DNA of 64,000 bases from Hydrogenophaga sp. RAC07 (GTDB taxonomy: Bacteria > Pseudomonadota > Gammaproteobacteria > Burkholderiales > Burkholderiaceae_C), in assembly GCF_001713375.1 (NCBI RefSeq), contig NZ_CP016449.1:2542001-2606000 (forward strand). Direction: 5' to 3'. A program made the position numbers and the translations under genes. This document shows, piece after piece, positions 30,564 through 39,632 of this stretch; position 1 is the stretch's first letter; each line of letters starts with the position of its first letter. The notes beneath the pieces were generated by a model. That model ran no database searches, was not told the DNA's origin, and was given only the letters and a program-made list of their open reading frames with translations.

Positions 30564-31064
30564 ATGCTCGAGTCCGACCCCCGCGCCCAGATCATCAGCC
30601 TGCTGCCCCGCTTGCGCCGATTCGCCAGCGGGCTCACGCACGACGGCCACATGGCCGACGACCTGGTGCAGACCGCCTGCCTGAAGGCGCTGGAGCGCTG
30701 GCACCAGTACCAGGCCGACACCAGCCTGGCGAGCTGGATGTTCCGCATCGTGCAGACCACCTGGCTCGACGATTACCGCACCCGGCAACGCCAGAAAACC
30801 GACGCCGACACCGACGCGTTGCCCGACATGGAAGGCGAAGATGGACGCCAGGTGGTGGAGCGGCGCAGCGACCTGCGCGCGGTGCGCACAGCCCTGGCGC
30901 AGCTGCCGGACGACCAGCGTGCGGTGCTGATGCTGGTCACCGTGGACGGGATGTCGTACCAGGAGGCTGCGCTGGCGCTCGACATCCCCATGGGCACGGT
31001 GATGAGCCGGCTTTCGCGCGCCCGCATCAAGCTGGCCGACGCGCTGGGAAGGCAAGGAGGCTGA
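30564..31064 (+). CDS. ECF-family RNA polymerase sigma factor
   Basis: A 166-residue extracytoplasmic-function sigma factor. Region 2 shows DDLVQTACLKALERW and SLASWMFRIVQTTWLDDYR; region 4 shows LPDDQRAVLMLVTVDGMSYQEAALALDIPMGTVMSRLSRARIKL. Regions 1 and 3 are absent, as expected. The next gene, one base downstream, is its likely membrane anti-sigma. The mirrored motifs upstream predict that it activates itself and the divergent protease. Confidence 0.92.
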   Translation: MLESDPRAQIISLLPRLRRFASGLTHDGHMADDLVQTACLKALERWHQYQADTSLASWMFRIVQTTWLDDYRTRQRQKTDADTDALPDMEGEDGRQVVERRSDLRAVRTALAQLPDDQRAVLMLVTVDGMSYQEAALALDIPMGTVMSRLSRARIKLADALGRQGG

Positions 31065-31065
31065 G

Positions 31066-31848
31066 ATGACATTCAACGACGACACCCTGATCGCCTACCT
31101 CGACGGGCAGTTGCCCGACGCCGACTACGGCCCGTTGGAACAAGCCCTGAGAACGGACGAAGCCCTGCGCACGCGCCTGCAGGCGTTGGCCGACAGCAGC
31201 GAACTCGCGCGCCGCGCCTTCGACCCGGTGTTGCTGGAGCCAGTGCCCCCACCGCTCATCGCCGCGATCTGGCGCGCGCCCGATCCACGTGCGCGCAGCA
31301 GCACCGGCACCACACGGCCCACCGGCCTGCTGGCCTGGCTCGGCCTGACCTCGGGTCCTCGCGCCTGGCCGGCGCTGGCCTCGGTGGTGGTGCTCGGCCT
31401 GGGGGTGGTGCTGGGCTTGCAACTGCTGGCCCCGTCAAGCGATGCGCGCTGGGCGCTGCGCGAAGGCGCACCGGTGACCGACGAGGCGCTGGCGTTGGCG
31501 CTGGAGGTCTCGCCCAGCGGCCGCGTGCTGCGCACCGCCGGCGGGGCCGTGGAGATCCTGGCCAGCTTCGAGCAGATGGGCGGCGGACACTGCCGCGAGT
31601 TCAACCGCAGCAGCCCGGGCGGCACGCTGGACGAGCTGGGGATCGCCTGCCGCAACGCAGCGGGCGACTGGCAGCTCGAACTGCTCGTCGCCGAGGACCG
31701 CTCCCCGGAGGCCGGGCACACCAGCTACCAGACCGCCAGCGATGAACAGCACGACAAGGCCGACGCCTTCCTGCGCAACCGCGTCGCGGGGTGGCCGCTG
31801 GAAGAAGCCGAAGAACAAGCCCTGATCGACCGCGGCTGGACGCCCTGA
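31066..31848 (+). CDS. membrane-bound anti-sigma factor
   Basis: A 260-residue protein with an N-terminal helical domain (FNDDTLIAYLDGQLPDADYGPLEQAL) typical of cytoplasmic anti-sigma domains, one membrane segment at about 103-125 (WPALASVVVLGLGVVLGLQLL) and a periplasmic domain. The classic zinc HxxxCxxC motif is missing, so it is not a redox ZAS protein. It starts one base after the sigma gene. The divergent exported protease may act on its periplasmic part, or both may simply be coregulated; the sequence does not decide. Confidence 0.85.
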   Translation: MTFNDDTLIAYLDGQLPDADYGPLEQALRTDEALRTRLQALADSSELARRAFDPVLLEPVPPPLIAAIWRAPDPRARSSTGTTRPTGLLAWLGLTSGPRAWPALASVVVLGLGVVLGLQLLAPSSDARWALREGAPVTDEALALALEVSPSGRVLRTAGGAVEILASFEQMGGGHCREFNRSSPGGTLDELGIACRNAAGDWQLELLVAEDRSPEAGHTSYQTASDEQHDKADAFLRNRVAGWPLEEAEEQALIDRGWTP

Positions 31849-31850
31849 GT

Positions 31851-33074
31851 TCAGGCAGGCCGGGGCCACACCACCACCGCTTCGCGGATCGGCAGGTGGA
31901 TGAGTGCCGCGCCCACCGCGAGCACGATGTCGATGTACCAGACCCAGTCGTAGTTGCCGGTGGCCTCGAACACCTGACCACCCAGCCACGCGCCGAGGAA
32001 ACCACCGACCTGGTGCGACAGCATCACGAGTCCGAACAACATGGCCATGTTGCCGGTGCCGAAAAACTTGGCGACCAGCCCCACCGTGGGCGGAACGGTG
32101 GACAGGAAGGTCAGGCCCATCACGGCGGCGAAGGTGAGCATCACCGCTTCGGTCTTGGGTGCCAGCAGGAAGATCAACACAGCCACCGCGCGCGTGGCGT
32201 ACACCAGCGAGAGCAGCGACTTCATGCGCCAGCGGCCCACGGCCCAGCCCATGGCCAGGCTGCCGATGATGTTGAACAAGCCGATGATGCCGAGCGCCCA
32301 GGCGCCCACCGGTGCGGGCAGGCCGCACGCGGCCACCACACCGGGCAGGTGCGTGGCGAGAAAGGCCACGTGGAAACCGCAGACGAAGAAGCCGGCGGAG
32401 AGCAGCAGGTAGCTCGGGTTGGCCAGTGCCTTGCGGATGGCTTCGCCTGCGGGCAATGACACCGGCGCGGGCGCTGCGCCGGCGGTGGGCGCCGGGCCGG
32501 GCCCGCGCAACACCCAGGCGGCGGGCAGCGCCAGCAACACGATCAGCGCCAGCGCCTGCAGGGCGCCGGCCCAACCCAGACCCAGCGTGAGTGCCGCGGC
32601 CAGCGGCGCCATCAAGAACTGGCCGAACGAGCCGCCCGCGTTCACGATGCCGGTGGCCATGCCGCGCCGCTCGGCCGGCATCAGGCGCGTGGTCGCAGCC
32701 ATCAGCACCGAGGGTCCGGCCATGCCGGCGCCACCGGCCGAGAGCACACCGATGGCCAGGATCAGGCCCCAGGTGCTCGTCATGAGCGGCGTGATGAAAG
32801 TGCCCAGGGCCACCAGCATCACACCCGCGAGCAGCACACGCCCGGCACCGATGCGGTCGGCCACGGCGCCGGCGAACGGCTGCGTGAGCCCCCACCAGAG
32901 CTGACCGAAGGCGAACGCCAGGCTGATGCTGCCCACACCCAGTCCGGTGGCGGTGTTCAGCGGCGAGAGGAAAAAGCCCATGGTCTGGCGCGTGCCCATG
33001 GTGAGCGCAAAGGTGCCGGCGGCGGCCAACAGCACCAGCCACCACACGGCGTGTTTTTGAACATCAGTCTTCAT
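31851..33074 (-). CDS. MFS transporter
   Basis: A 407-residue major-facilitator permease with twelve predicted membrane segments. The loop 2-3 signature is present in degenerate form (WGLTQPFAGAVADRIGAGRVL), and segment 4-5 is Gly-rich (AGGAGMAGPSVLMAA). The N-terminal GTRQTMGFFLSPLNTATGLG resembles the cyanate/oxalate-formate type of MFS carrier. Its first 11 bases overlap the end of the upstream MarR gene, so the pair forms a repressor-transporter operon. Confidence 0.88.
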   Translation of the reverse strand: MKTDVQKHAVWWLVLLAAAGTFALTMGTRQTMGFFLSPLNTATGLGVGSISLAFAFGQLWWGLTQPFAGAVADRIGAGRVLLAGVMLVALGTFITPLMTSTWGLILAIGVLSAGGAGMAGPSVLMAATTRLMPAERRGMATGIVNAGGSFGQFLMAPLAAALTLGLGWAGALQALALIVLLALPAAWVLRGPGPAPTAGAAPAPVSLPAGEAIRKALANPSYLLLSAGFFVCGFHVAFLATHLPGVVAACGLPAPVGAWALGIIGLFNIIGSLAMGWAVGRWRMKSLLSLVYATRAVAVLIFLLAPKTEAVMLTFAAVMGLTFLSTVPPTVGLVAKFFGTGNMAMLFGLVMLSHQVGGFLGAWLGGQVFEATGNYDWVWYIDIVLAVGAALIHLPIREAVVVWPRPA

Positions 33075-33540
33075 GGTCGTCCTCCAGATGGAACGCGGCC
33101 AGCCCTTGATCGAGCAGGTCGTGCAGCGCGGCCACCTGGGCCACACCGAGTTTCTCGTTGAGCGCGAGCTGCGCCACCTTCCAGCGGCGCTGCGCCTGGC
33201 GCCGCAGTTCGCGCCCGGCCTCGGTGATGTGCACCAGGCGGCTGCGCGCGTCCACTCCCTCGCCCATCTCAATCCAGCCGGCCGCCACCAGCGGCTGCAG
33301 GTTGCGCGTGAGGGTGGAAGCGCCCATGTCCATGCGCCGCGCCAGTTCGCCGGGCGCCACCGGGCCGAGCTTGTCCACGTGCGCCAGCAAGGAGTACTGC
33401 GTGATCTTCAGCCCCGACCCGCTCAGGTGCTGGTCGTAGTGCTGGGTCACGCGCCGGGTGAGCTGGCGCAGCTTGAAGTTGGTACAACCCACCGGACTCG
33501 GGGCCGAAGTGGACGGTGACGCATGGGTGTCAGTGCTCAT
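33064..33540 (-). CDS. MarR-family transcriptional regulator
   Basis: A 158-residue winged-helix repressor (GCTNFKLRQLTRRVTQHYDQHLSGSGLKITQYSLLAHV..., residues 17-60; wing DMGASTLTRNLQPL at 75-90). A Cys near residue 18 resembles those in redox- or ligand-sensing MarR proteins. It is cotranscribed with an MFS transporter and divergent from a thioesterase. Two perfect palindromes lie in the 50-base divergent gap and are the likely operators. Confidence 0.88.
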   Translation of the reverse strand: MSTDTHASPSTSAPSPVGCTNFKLRQLTRRVTQHYDQHLSGSGLKITQYSLLAHVDKLGPVAPGELARRMDMGASTLTRNLQPLVAAGWIEMGEGVDARSRLVHITEAGRELRRQAQRRWKVAQLALNEKLGVAQVAALHDLLDQGLAAFHLEDDHED

Positions 33541-33546
33541 GATTCG

Positions 33547-33574
33547 ATTGTATCTACAATGATTGCAACTGCAA
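33547..33574. promoter_or_regulatory. candidate MarR operator, two adjacent palindromes
   Basis: ATTGTATCTACAAT (33547-33560; 6-base arms, 2-base centre) is followed after two bases by TTGCAACTGCAA (33563-33574; 5-base arms, 2-base centre). They sit between the divergent marR and thioesterase starts and are much more AT-rich than the surroundings. Confidence 0.65.
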
Positions 33575-33590
33575 ACGAAAAGGACACCAC

Positions 33591-34133
33591 ATGACCACGG
33601 AAGAAACCCAGGCACTCTGGATGCAGCAGTACGACGCCATCGTCGAGCGCATGAAAAACGGCGCCGGCGTGGGCCTGGCCAACCCGGCCGACATCGCGGG
33701 GCTCACCGGTCTGCAGCAGATGCAGGCCATGCTCGACGGCCAACTGCCTTACCCGCACATTGCCCACACGCTGGACTTTTCACTGGTCGAGGTGGGCGAA
33801 GGCCGCGCGGTGTTCCAGGGTCAGCCCCAGCTCAAGCACTACAACCCGCTGGGCAGCGTGCACGGTGGCTGGTACGCCACCCTGCTCGACTCGGCGCTGG
33901 GCTGCGCGGTGCACACCACGCTGCCGGTGGGCCGCGGCTACACCACGGCCGAACTGGGGGTGAACATCGTGCGCGCCGCGTCCCACAAGAGCGGTCCGCT
34001 GCGCGCCATCGGCACCGTGTTGCACGCGGGTCGCCAGTTGGCCACCGCCGAGGCCCGCATCGTCGGCGCCGATGGCAAGCTCTACGCCCACGCCACCACG
34101 ACCTGCCTGGTGTTCGAAGCGCCGGCGCGCTGA
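33591..34133 (+). CDS. PaaI-family hotdog thioesterase
   Basis: A 180-residue acyl-CoA thioesterase of the 4HBT hotdog type. The signature is GSVHGGWYATLLDSALGCAVHTTL near residues 87-107, with the catalytic Asp in LLDSA. The C-terminal ARIVGADGKLYAHATTTCLVF strand completes the fold. AAAGGAC precedes the ATG. Its position opposite marR-MFS suggests that one ligand controls efflux and thioester turnover. Confidence 0.88.
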   Translation: MTTEETQALWMQQYDAIVERMKNGAGVGLANPADIAGLTGLQQMQAMLDGQLPYPHIAHTLDFSLVEVGEGRAVFQGQPQLKHYNPLGSVHGGWYATLLDSALGCAVHTTLPVGRGYTTAELGVNIVRAASHKSGPLRAIGTVLHAGRQLATAEARIVGADGKLYAHATTTCLVFEAPAR

Positions 34134-34143
34134 GTCCAGGCGC

Positions 34144-34170
34144 AAAAAAGCCCGGCGAACCGGGCTTTCT
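34144..34170. terminator. bidirectional intrinsic terminator
   Basis: GCCCGG-CGAA-CCGGGC stem (34150-34165) with six A before and three T after. On the minus strand it ends in a run of six T, so it terminates the OmpA-like gene; on the plus strand it can end the thioesterase transcript. Confidence 0.85.
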
Positions 34171-34189
34171 GCCGGGGTGATACACAGGC

Positions 34190-34708
34190 TCAGCCGGCGA
34201 TCATCACCTCCACGCGGCGGGCTTCGGCGTCGTTGCCGGTGCCGGTGGTCTGCTCGGGTTTCTTGAGCTCCAAGCTGCTCTCGGCCACGCCGGCACCCAC
34301 CAGCGCATCGCGTACCGCCAGCGCACGCTTCTTGGCGAGCTCGGCGTTGAAGGCAGGGTCACCGGTGGCGTCGTGAAAACCCGAGAGCACCAGGCGTTTG
34401 CCAGCCTTGGCCGCCGCGATCGCGTCTCCGAGCGCCACCAGCGCGCCCGAAGCCAGGTCGGCCTTGCCGGAGGCAAAGTAGAACTTCACCACGCCGTTTT
34501 CCACCACCACGCTGGCGTCGTCGCTGGATGCGGCGGCCACGGCGGGAGCCGCGGGTGCGGCGGCCGGTGCGGCCATCTGGGTGGTGGGCGTGCCACCACG
34601 GGATTTGTGGATGCCCAGGCCCACGGCGAAGCCGGTCACCAGCACAATCACCGCCACCAGCAGCACCGCGACCACGCGGTACTCAACTTCGTTATCTTGG
34701 GAAGACAT
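34190..34708 (-). CDS. OmpA-family protein with N-terminal membrane anchor
   Basis: A 172-residue protein with an N-terminal transmembrane helix ([24 protein letters not shown], residues 10-33), an Ala/Pro-rich linker and an OmpA-like peptidoglycan-binding domain ([61 protein letters not shown]). The conserved Asp and Arg that hold diaminopimelate are present. The anchor means it probably sits in the inner membrane and reaches to peptidoglycan, unlike outer-membrane OmpA. GGAGT lies before the ATG. Confidence 0.85.
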   Translation of the reverse strand: MSSQDNEVEYRVVAVLLVAVIVLVTGFAVGLGIHKSRGGTPTTQMAAPAAAPAAPAVAAASSDDASVVVENGVVKFYFASGKADLASGALVALGDAIAAAKAGKRLVLSGFHDATGDPAFNAELAKKRALAVRDALVGAGVAESSLELKKPEQTTGTGNDAEARRVEVMIAG

Positions 34709-34810
34709 GGGAAACACTCCGTGAAAATGGCTGTCAGTTCATCGACCTCCCGGGCGCAGCGCGCCGACCTGTCACAGCGGCGCAGCCCTTCGGGCGCTGC
34801 GGGATTGTAA

Positions 34811-35449
34811 ATGGCCCCCTCCTCCAGACCGCCCCGCACCGTGCGCCCCACCACCTGGGACCCGGCCCAGCGCAACGGCGTGCAGATGATGGCCGACACG
34901 CTGGCGCAGTGGAGGTCCCTTGGCCCACGCCCCGACCTCTGGGTGTTCGCCTACGCCTCGCTGGTGTGGCGCCCCGAGTTCACGGCCGCCGAGCAGCGCC
35001 TGGCGCGCGTGCATGGCCACCACCGCTGTCTCGAGATGTGGAGCCGCGTCAACCGGGGCACCTTCGAATGCCCCGGGCTCGTGTTCGCGCTCATGCCCGG
35101 CGGCAGCTGCACGGGTCTCGCGCTGCGGGTGCCGCACGACGAGGTGGAAACGCTGATGCCGCTGCTGTGGGCGCGCGAAATGCCCAACCCGGTCTACGAT
35201 CCCAAATGGCTGACCTGCCAGACCGACCGGGGCCCCGTGCATGCACTGGCGTTCACGCTGTCGCGCCGCAGCCCCAGCCACACCGGCACGCTGAGCGAGG
35301 AGCGTTACCGCGACATCTTCAGCCGATCCTGCGGGCGCTACGGCACCACACTCGACTACGCGCGCCAGACCTTCCACGGCCTGCTGCACCACGGCATCCA
35401 CGACCGCGCGCTGGGCAAGCTGCTGCAACTGGTCGACGGCACGGATTGA
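34811..35449 (+). CDS. ChaC-family gamma-glutamylcyclotransferase
   Basis: A 212-residue cytoplasmic enzyme of the ChaC type, which cleaves glutathione to 5-oxoproline and Cys-Gly. The signature [16 protein letters not shown] holds the conserved Tyr-x-Ser-Leu substrate loop, followed by [34 protein letters not shown] with the likely catalytic Glu, and [10 protein letters not shown]. No signal peptide. The pdxH gene follows after 44 bases in the same direction. Confidence 0.85.
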   Translation: MAPSSRPPRTVRPTTWDPAQRNGVQMMADTLAQWRSLGPRPDLWVFAYASLVWRPEFTAAEQRLARVHGHHRCLEMWSRVNRGTFECPGLVFALMPGGSCTGLALRVPHDEVETLMPLLWAREMPNPVYDPKWLTCQTDRGPVHALAFTLSRRSPSHTGTLSEERYRDIFSRSCGRYGTTLDYARQTFHGLLHHGIHDRALGKLLQLVDGTD

Positions 35450-35493
35450 CCTGCCGCAAGACCAGGCAAGTGCCCCACTCCTATACTGAAATC

Positions 35494-36129
35494 ATGAACA
35501 TCGCCGACCTGCGCAAGAGCTATGAGAAGGCCGAACTCAGCGAGTCCGCCTCCAACGCCAACCCCCTCATGCAGTTCTCGAAATGGCTGGAAGAAGCCAT
35601 CAGCAGCGAGGTGCCCGAGCCCAACGCCATGACCGTGGCCACGGTGGGCTCAGACCTGCGGCCCAGCACCCGCGTGGTGCTGATCAAGGGCTATGACGAG
35701 CGCGGCATCGTCTGGTACACCAACTACGCCAGCCGCAAGGGCCAGGAACTCGCCGGCAACCCGTTCGCAGCACTCCAGTTCCACTGGGTGGAGCTCGAGC
35801 GTGTGGTGCGCATCGAAGGCGTGGTGGAAAAGGTGAGCGATGCCGAGAGCGACGAATACTTCCACAGCCGCCCGCTCGACAGCCGCATCGGCGCCTGGGC
35901 CAGCCCGCAAAGCCAGGTGATCGAAGGCCGCACCGTGCTGGTGACCAATGCTGCGAAGTACGGCGCGCAGTTCCTGCTGCAACCGCCCCGCCCGCCGCAT
36001 TGGGGTGGCTACCGCCTCAAGCCGGAGCGCTGGGAGTTCTGGCAGGGCCGCAAGAGCCGCCTGCACGACCGGCTGCGTTACACCGCGCAGGCCGACGGTG
36101 GCTGGCTGCGCGAGCGCCTGGCGCCCTAG
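35494..36129 (+). CDS. pdxH: pyridoxamine 5'-phosphate oxidase PdxH
   Basis: A 211-residue FMN enzyme that oxidises PNP and PMP to pyridoxal 5'-phosphate. The standard landmarks are there: [14 protein letters not shown] start, [35 protein letters not shown], the PFAALQFHW strand, [13 protein letters not shown] and the C-terminal [19 protein letters not shown]. Length fits the family. A longer open frame upstream to 34528 overlaps chaC and is not coding. It ends in a 4-base overlap with the convergent folK gene. Confidence 0.95.
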   Translation: MNIADLRKSYEKAELSESASNANPLMQFSKWLEEAISSEVPEPNAMTVATVGSDLRPSTRVVLIKGYDERGIVWYTNYASRKGQELAGNPFAALQFHWVELERVVRIEGVVEKVSDAESDEYFHSRPLDSRIGAWASPQSQVIEGRTVLVTNAAKYGAQFLLQPPRPPHWGGYRLKPERWEFWQGRKSRLHDRLRYTAQADGGWLRERLAP

Positions 36130-36593
36130 AGTTTTTCGATTGCCTGATCGGCTACCGCGCTGGACTGCGCGGCGCTGACCTGCGACGGCGCAATCTCGGC
36201 CAGTGGCACCAATACAAACGCGCGCTGCCGCATGCGCGGGTGAGGGACCGTCAAACGCGGTGAGTCGATGCGCGCCTCGCCAAACAGCAACAGGTCCAGA
36301 TCGAGCGTGCGCGGCGCGTTGCGGTAGGGGCGTTCGCGGCCTGCATGGTGTTCGATGGCCTGCAGGGCGTCCAGCAGGGCCATTGCGTTGAGGCTGGTCG
36401 AGACCTCGGCCACGGCGTTGACGTAGTCGGGCCCCGTGGACTGGATCGGTGCGGTGCGGTACAGGCTGGATGCCCGCACCACACGGATGCCGGGCGTCTC
36501 GTTCAAAGCTTCCAAGGCACCGCGCAGGGCCTGCGCGGCATGGCCCAGGTTGGCACCCAGCGCGACGAAGGCCGTGACGTCAGAACGGTCCAC
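36126..36593 (-). CDS. folK: 6-hydroxymethyl-dihydropterin pyrophosphokinase FolK
   Basis: A 155-residue HPPK that transfers pyrophosphate from ATP to 6-hydroxymethyl-7,8-dihydropterin in folate synthesis. Motifs: [27 protein letters not shown], the metal-binding [11 protein letters not shown] and [20 protein letters not shown]. It follows pcnB after 11 bases, the usual partner in proteobacteria. Its stop overlaps that of convergent pdxH. Confidence 0.93.
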   Translation of the reverse strand: MDRSDVTAFVALGANLGHAAQALRGALEALNETPGIRVVRASSLYRTAPIQSTGPDYVNAVAEVSTSLNAMALLDALQAIEHHAGRERPYRNAPRTLDLDLLLFGEARIDSPRLTVPHPRMRQRAFVLVPLAEIAPSQVSAAQSSAVADQAIEKL

Positions 36594-36604
36594 GGACCAA
36601 GCGG

Positions 36605-38269
36605 TCAGACCGGTCCCGGCTCACCACTGGCGGCGGTGCCACCGGGTTTGCGGCGGCGACGGCGGCGTTTCTTGGCCGGGGCCGAGCCGTCGGTGGGTGC
36701 AGCGGATTCGGCACCGTCATCGGATTCGCCAGCGAGATCGTCATCCCGCTCGTCTCCACCGGCATCAACCGCGCGAAAACGGGGATCGGGGGCGAGTGCT
36801 TCGGTCGACGCGCCGGCGTTCGCCGGATGGTCGTCGTCGCTGCGCTTCACGCGCCGTGCCTTGCCGGCACCGGGCTTGGCCAGGTTGTCGCGGCGCTGTG
36901 CGTCCACCATGTCTTCGCGCATGTCGTCGCTGGCCATGCTGAAGGTTTCCCACCAATGGGCCAGCTCTTCTTCCACTTCGCCCACCTGCGCGCGCAGGCG
37001 CAGGAAGTCGAAGCCGGCGCGAAAGCGCGCCTGGTCCACCAGGCTGAACGGAGAGGTGCCCACGCGCTTGTCGAAGCGGGGCTGCATCATCCAGATCTCG
37101 CGCATGTCGGCGCCGAGCTTGCCGCGGCCCGACACATCGCCGATGCGCGCATCGAAGGCTTCGTCCACCGCGTCCTGCAGGGCCGCGAACGGGGGCGGCG
37201 GGCGTTGGCCCGGGCGGGCGTTCAGGCGCTGGCTCCATCCCTTGCGCACGTCGGCCCACAACACGCAGGCGAGCAGGAAACTCGGCGCCACCGGCTTGCC
37301 TTCGCCCACACGGCGGTCGGTGTCCTGCAGGGCGAGCTTCACAAATTCGTCGTCGGCGCGCTGCACCACCACGTCGAGCAGCGGGTAGATGCCGGTGTCC
37401 AGGCCCACGGCCTTGAGCTGCGCCACGCTGGCCAGCGCGTGACCGGTCTGCAGCAGCTTGAGCATTTCGTCGAACAGGCGGCTTTGCGGCACGTCCAGCA
37501 GCAGCTTGCGCGAGGACGCCAGCGGCTCCAGCGTCTTGGCATCAAACGTGAATCCCAGGCCACTGAGCTTGGCCGCAAAACGCACGGCGCGGATGATGCG
37601 CACCGGGTCTTCGCGGTAACGCGTGGCGGCATCACCGATCATGCGCAGCGTCTTCTTTTTCGCGTCGCGGATGCCGTGGTGGAAATCGACCACGGTCTGC
37701 GACTCGGGGTCGTAGTACATGGCGTTGATGCTGAAGTCCCGGCGCGCGGCGTCGTGCTCGATCGGGCCCCACACGTTGTCGCGCAGCACGCGCCCGCTGG
37801 CGTCCACCGCGTGTTTCATGCCGGCGAGTTCGCCCTTGCTGGTGCGCTCGTTGCCCGCCACCTGCTCGGCGTCGGCGCTGTCCAGGTAGGCGCGGAAGGT
37901 CGAGACCTCGATCATTTCGTGTTCACGGCCGCGGCCGTAGATCACGTGCACGATTCGAAAGCGCCGGCCGATGATGAAAGCGCGGCGGAACAGGCCCTTG
38001 ACCTGCTCGGGCGTGGCGCTGGTGGCCACGTCGAAGTCTTTCGGTCGCAGGCCCAGCAGCAGGTCGCGCACCGCGCCGCCCACGATGTAGGCGTCGAAAC
38101 CGGCTTGTTTGAGGGTGTGCACCACGTCGAGCGCACGCTGGTCGACCAGCTTGGGGTCAATGCCGTGCACCGAGACCGGCACGTCTTCGCGTTTGCCGAA
38201 AGGGCTGGCGCGGCGCGCGGGCGCCGCCGGCGATTTGCCGAGCAGCCTGTCAATGAATTTCTTGATCAT
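36605..38269 (-). CDS. pcnB: poly(A) polymerase PcnB
   Basis: A 554-residue polymerase that adds 3' poly(A) tails to RNAs and promotes their decay. The nucleotidyltransferase core has GGAVRDLLLGLRPKDFDVATSA with the Asp-x-Asp metal site (residues near 70), then ARRDFSINAMYYD and the RMIGDAATRYREDPVRIIRAVRFAAKL helix. A basic, acidic-patch tail (residues 470-554; RRVKRSDDDH, KKRRRRRRKPGG) is longer than in E. coli and may bind RNA. It overlaps the upstream HAD gene by four bases. Confidence 0.93.
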   Translation of the reverse strand: MIKKFIDRLLGKSPAAPARRASPFGKREDVPVSVHGIDPKLVDQRALDVVHTLKQAGFDAYIVGGAVRDLLLGLRPKDFDVATSATPEQVKGLFRRAFIIGRRFRIVHVIYGRGREHEMIEVSTFRAYLDSADAEQVAGNERTSKGELAGMKHAVDASGRVLRDNVWGPIEHDAARRDFSINAMYYDPESQTVVDFHHGIRDAKKKTLRMIGDAATRYREDPVRIIRAVRFAAKLSGLGFTFDAKTLEPLASSRKLLLDVPQSRLFDEMLKLLQTGHALASVAQLKAVGLDTGIYPLLDVVVQRADDEFVKLALQDTDRRVGEGKPVAPSFLLACVLWADVRKGWSQRLNARPGQRPPPPFAALQDAVDEAFDARIGDVSGRGKLGADMREIWMMQPRFDKRVGTSPFSLVDQARFRAGFDFLRLRAQVGEVEEELAHWWETFSMASDDMREDMVDAQRRDNLAKPGAGKARRVKRSDDDHPANAGASTEALAPDPRFRAVDAGGDERDDDLAGESDDGAESAAPTDGSAPAKKRRRRRRKPGGTAASGEPGPV

Positions 38270-38934
38270 TCGAATAGGTTCAATATGCGCCAGCCCCGTT
38301 CCTGGGCAATGGCTTGGAGCCGGGCGTCCGGGTTGGTGGCCACGGGCTCATGCACTTTTTCCAGCAGCGGCATGTCGTTCATGGAGTCGCTGTAGAAGAT
38401 GCTGTGCTGCACGCCGGCCCATGCCAGGCCACGCGCGGCCAGCCATTGTTCCACACGGGCGACCTTGCCCTCGCGAAACGACGGCGTGCCCCGGATTTCA
38501 CCCGTGGGCTCGCCGCGCTCATCGGTGGCCAGGTCGATGGCGATCAGCTCGTCCACACCAAACGCCTTGGCGATCGGGCGCGTGACAAATTCGTTGGTGG
38601 CGGTGACGATCACCACCGTGTCGCCCGCAGCCTGGTGGGCGCGCACCAGCGACAGCGCAGTGTCCTTGAGCGAAGGCAGCACCACCTCGGCCATGAAACG
38701 CGCGTGGGCCTCGCGCGCGGTTTTCAGGCCACGCTCGCGCACCGCCTCGATGGCAAAGCGCACATAGCGGTGGATGTCCAGCGTGCCGGCCTTGTAGTCG
38801 GCGTAGAAGCCGTCGTTGGCTTTGGAGAAGCTGTCGCCATCGCGCCAGCCCAGTTTCACGGTGAATTCGCCCCAGGCGTAGTCGGAATCGAACGGGATCA
38901 GGGTGTGGTCAAGGTCAAACAGGGCCAGTCTCAT
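38266..38934 (-). CDS. HAD-superfamily hydrolase, SerB-like (HAD-IB)
   Basis: A 222-residue phosphatase of the HAD-IB group. The nucleophile motif is LALFDLDHTLIPFDSDY, motif II is VIVTATNEFVTRPIA, and motif III/IV is HSIFYSDSMNDMPLLEKV. Such proteins act on phosphoserine, phosphohomoserine or similar small substrates; the exact one is not visible. Gene order hda - HAD - pcnB - folK is conserved in betaproteobacteria. The start at 38934 overlaps the hda stop by four bases. Confidence 0.88.
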   Translation of the reverse strand: MRLALFDLDHTLIPFDSDYAWGEFTVKLGWRDGDSFSKANDGFYADYKAGTLDIHRYVRFAIEAVRERGLKTAREAHARFMAEVVLPSLKDTALSLVRAHQAAGDTVVIVTATNEFVTRPIAKAFGVDELIAIDLATDERGEPTGEIRGTPSFREGKVARVEQWLAARGLAWAGVQHSIFYSDSMNDMPLLEKVHEPVATNPDARLQAIAQERGWRILNLFE

Positions 38935-39632
38935 TCGTCTTCCAACATGGATTTGATCAAGGGGATCGTGATGGCGCGCTGGGTGCGCAGGGCGTAGGCG
39001 TCGAGCTGGTCCAGCAACAGCATGAGGCTGGAGAGGTCGCGCGAGAAACGGCGCAGCATGAAGTCCATCACCTCGTCGCTGAGGAACACGCCCCGGTCGT
39101 CGGCGGCGCGGCGCAGCACGCCACGGCGTTCGGTTTCGCCCAGCGCGTGCAGCTGGAACACGTGGCCCCAGCCCAGCCGGGTGCGCAGGTCTTCGCGCAG
39201 GCGCAGGTCGGCCGGTGGGCAATTGGCCGCGGCCAGCACCCAGCGCGCCGGGCCGTGCGCCGGATTCTGTGCGTTCACGAACCAGTTGAAGGCCGCCGCC
39301 TGCTGCGTGGCTGTGTAGAGGTGGCAGTCGTCGAGCAGCACCGCGTCCCAGTGTTCGTCGAACTCGGGCGGGTCCAGCGTGTCCACATCGATCCAGCCCA
39401 CCCGGCTGCCCTGCTCGCGCAGGCTTTCGCGCACCGCGCGCAACAGGTGCGTCTTGCCACTGCCGCTTTCGCCCCACACAAACGTGGGCACGGGCGAGCG
39501 CAAGGGGTTGTGGGTCCAGAGCTTGAGGTGCTCCAGCGCGGCCTCGTTGCCGGCGGGCACGAAGTTGGCGAGGGTGGGCACGGGCGCCAGACCAATGTCC
39601 AGGGCCATCTGTTTCATGGGGCCGGTGCTCAT
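38931..39632 (-). CDS. hda: DnaA inactivator Hda
   Basis: A 233-residue AAA+ protein related to DnaA domain III, which stimulates DnaA-ATP hydrolysis together with the DNA-loaded beta clamp. Walker A is [12 protein letters not shown], Walker B is [10 protein letters not shown]. Near the N-terminus, QMALDI (residues 8-13) fits the clamp-binding QxxLxx type. The arginine-finger region is [17 protein letters not shown]. It lacks the DnaA DNA-binding domain, as expected. Start overlaps the AI-2E gene stop by four bases. Confidence 0.92.
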   Translation of the reverse strand: MSTGPMKQMALDIGLAPVPTLANFVPAGNEAALEHLKLWTHNPLRSPVPTFVWGESGSGKTHLLRAVRESLREQGSRVGWIDVDTLDPPEFDEHWDAVLLDDCHLYTATQQAAAFNWFVNAQNPAHGPARWVLAAANCPPADLRLREDLRTRLGWGHVFQLHALGETERRGVLRRAADDRGVFLSDEVMDFMLRRFSRDLSSLMLLLDQLDAYALRTQRAITIPLIKSMLEDE

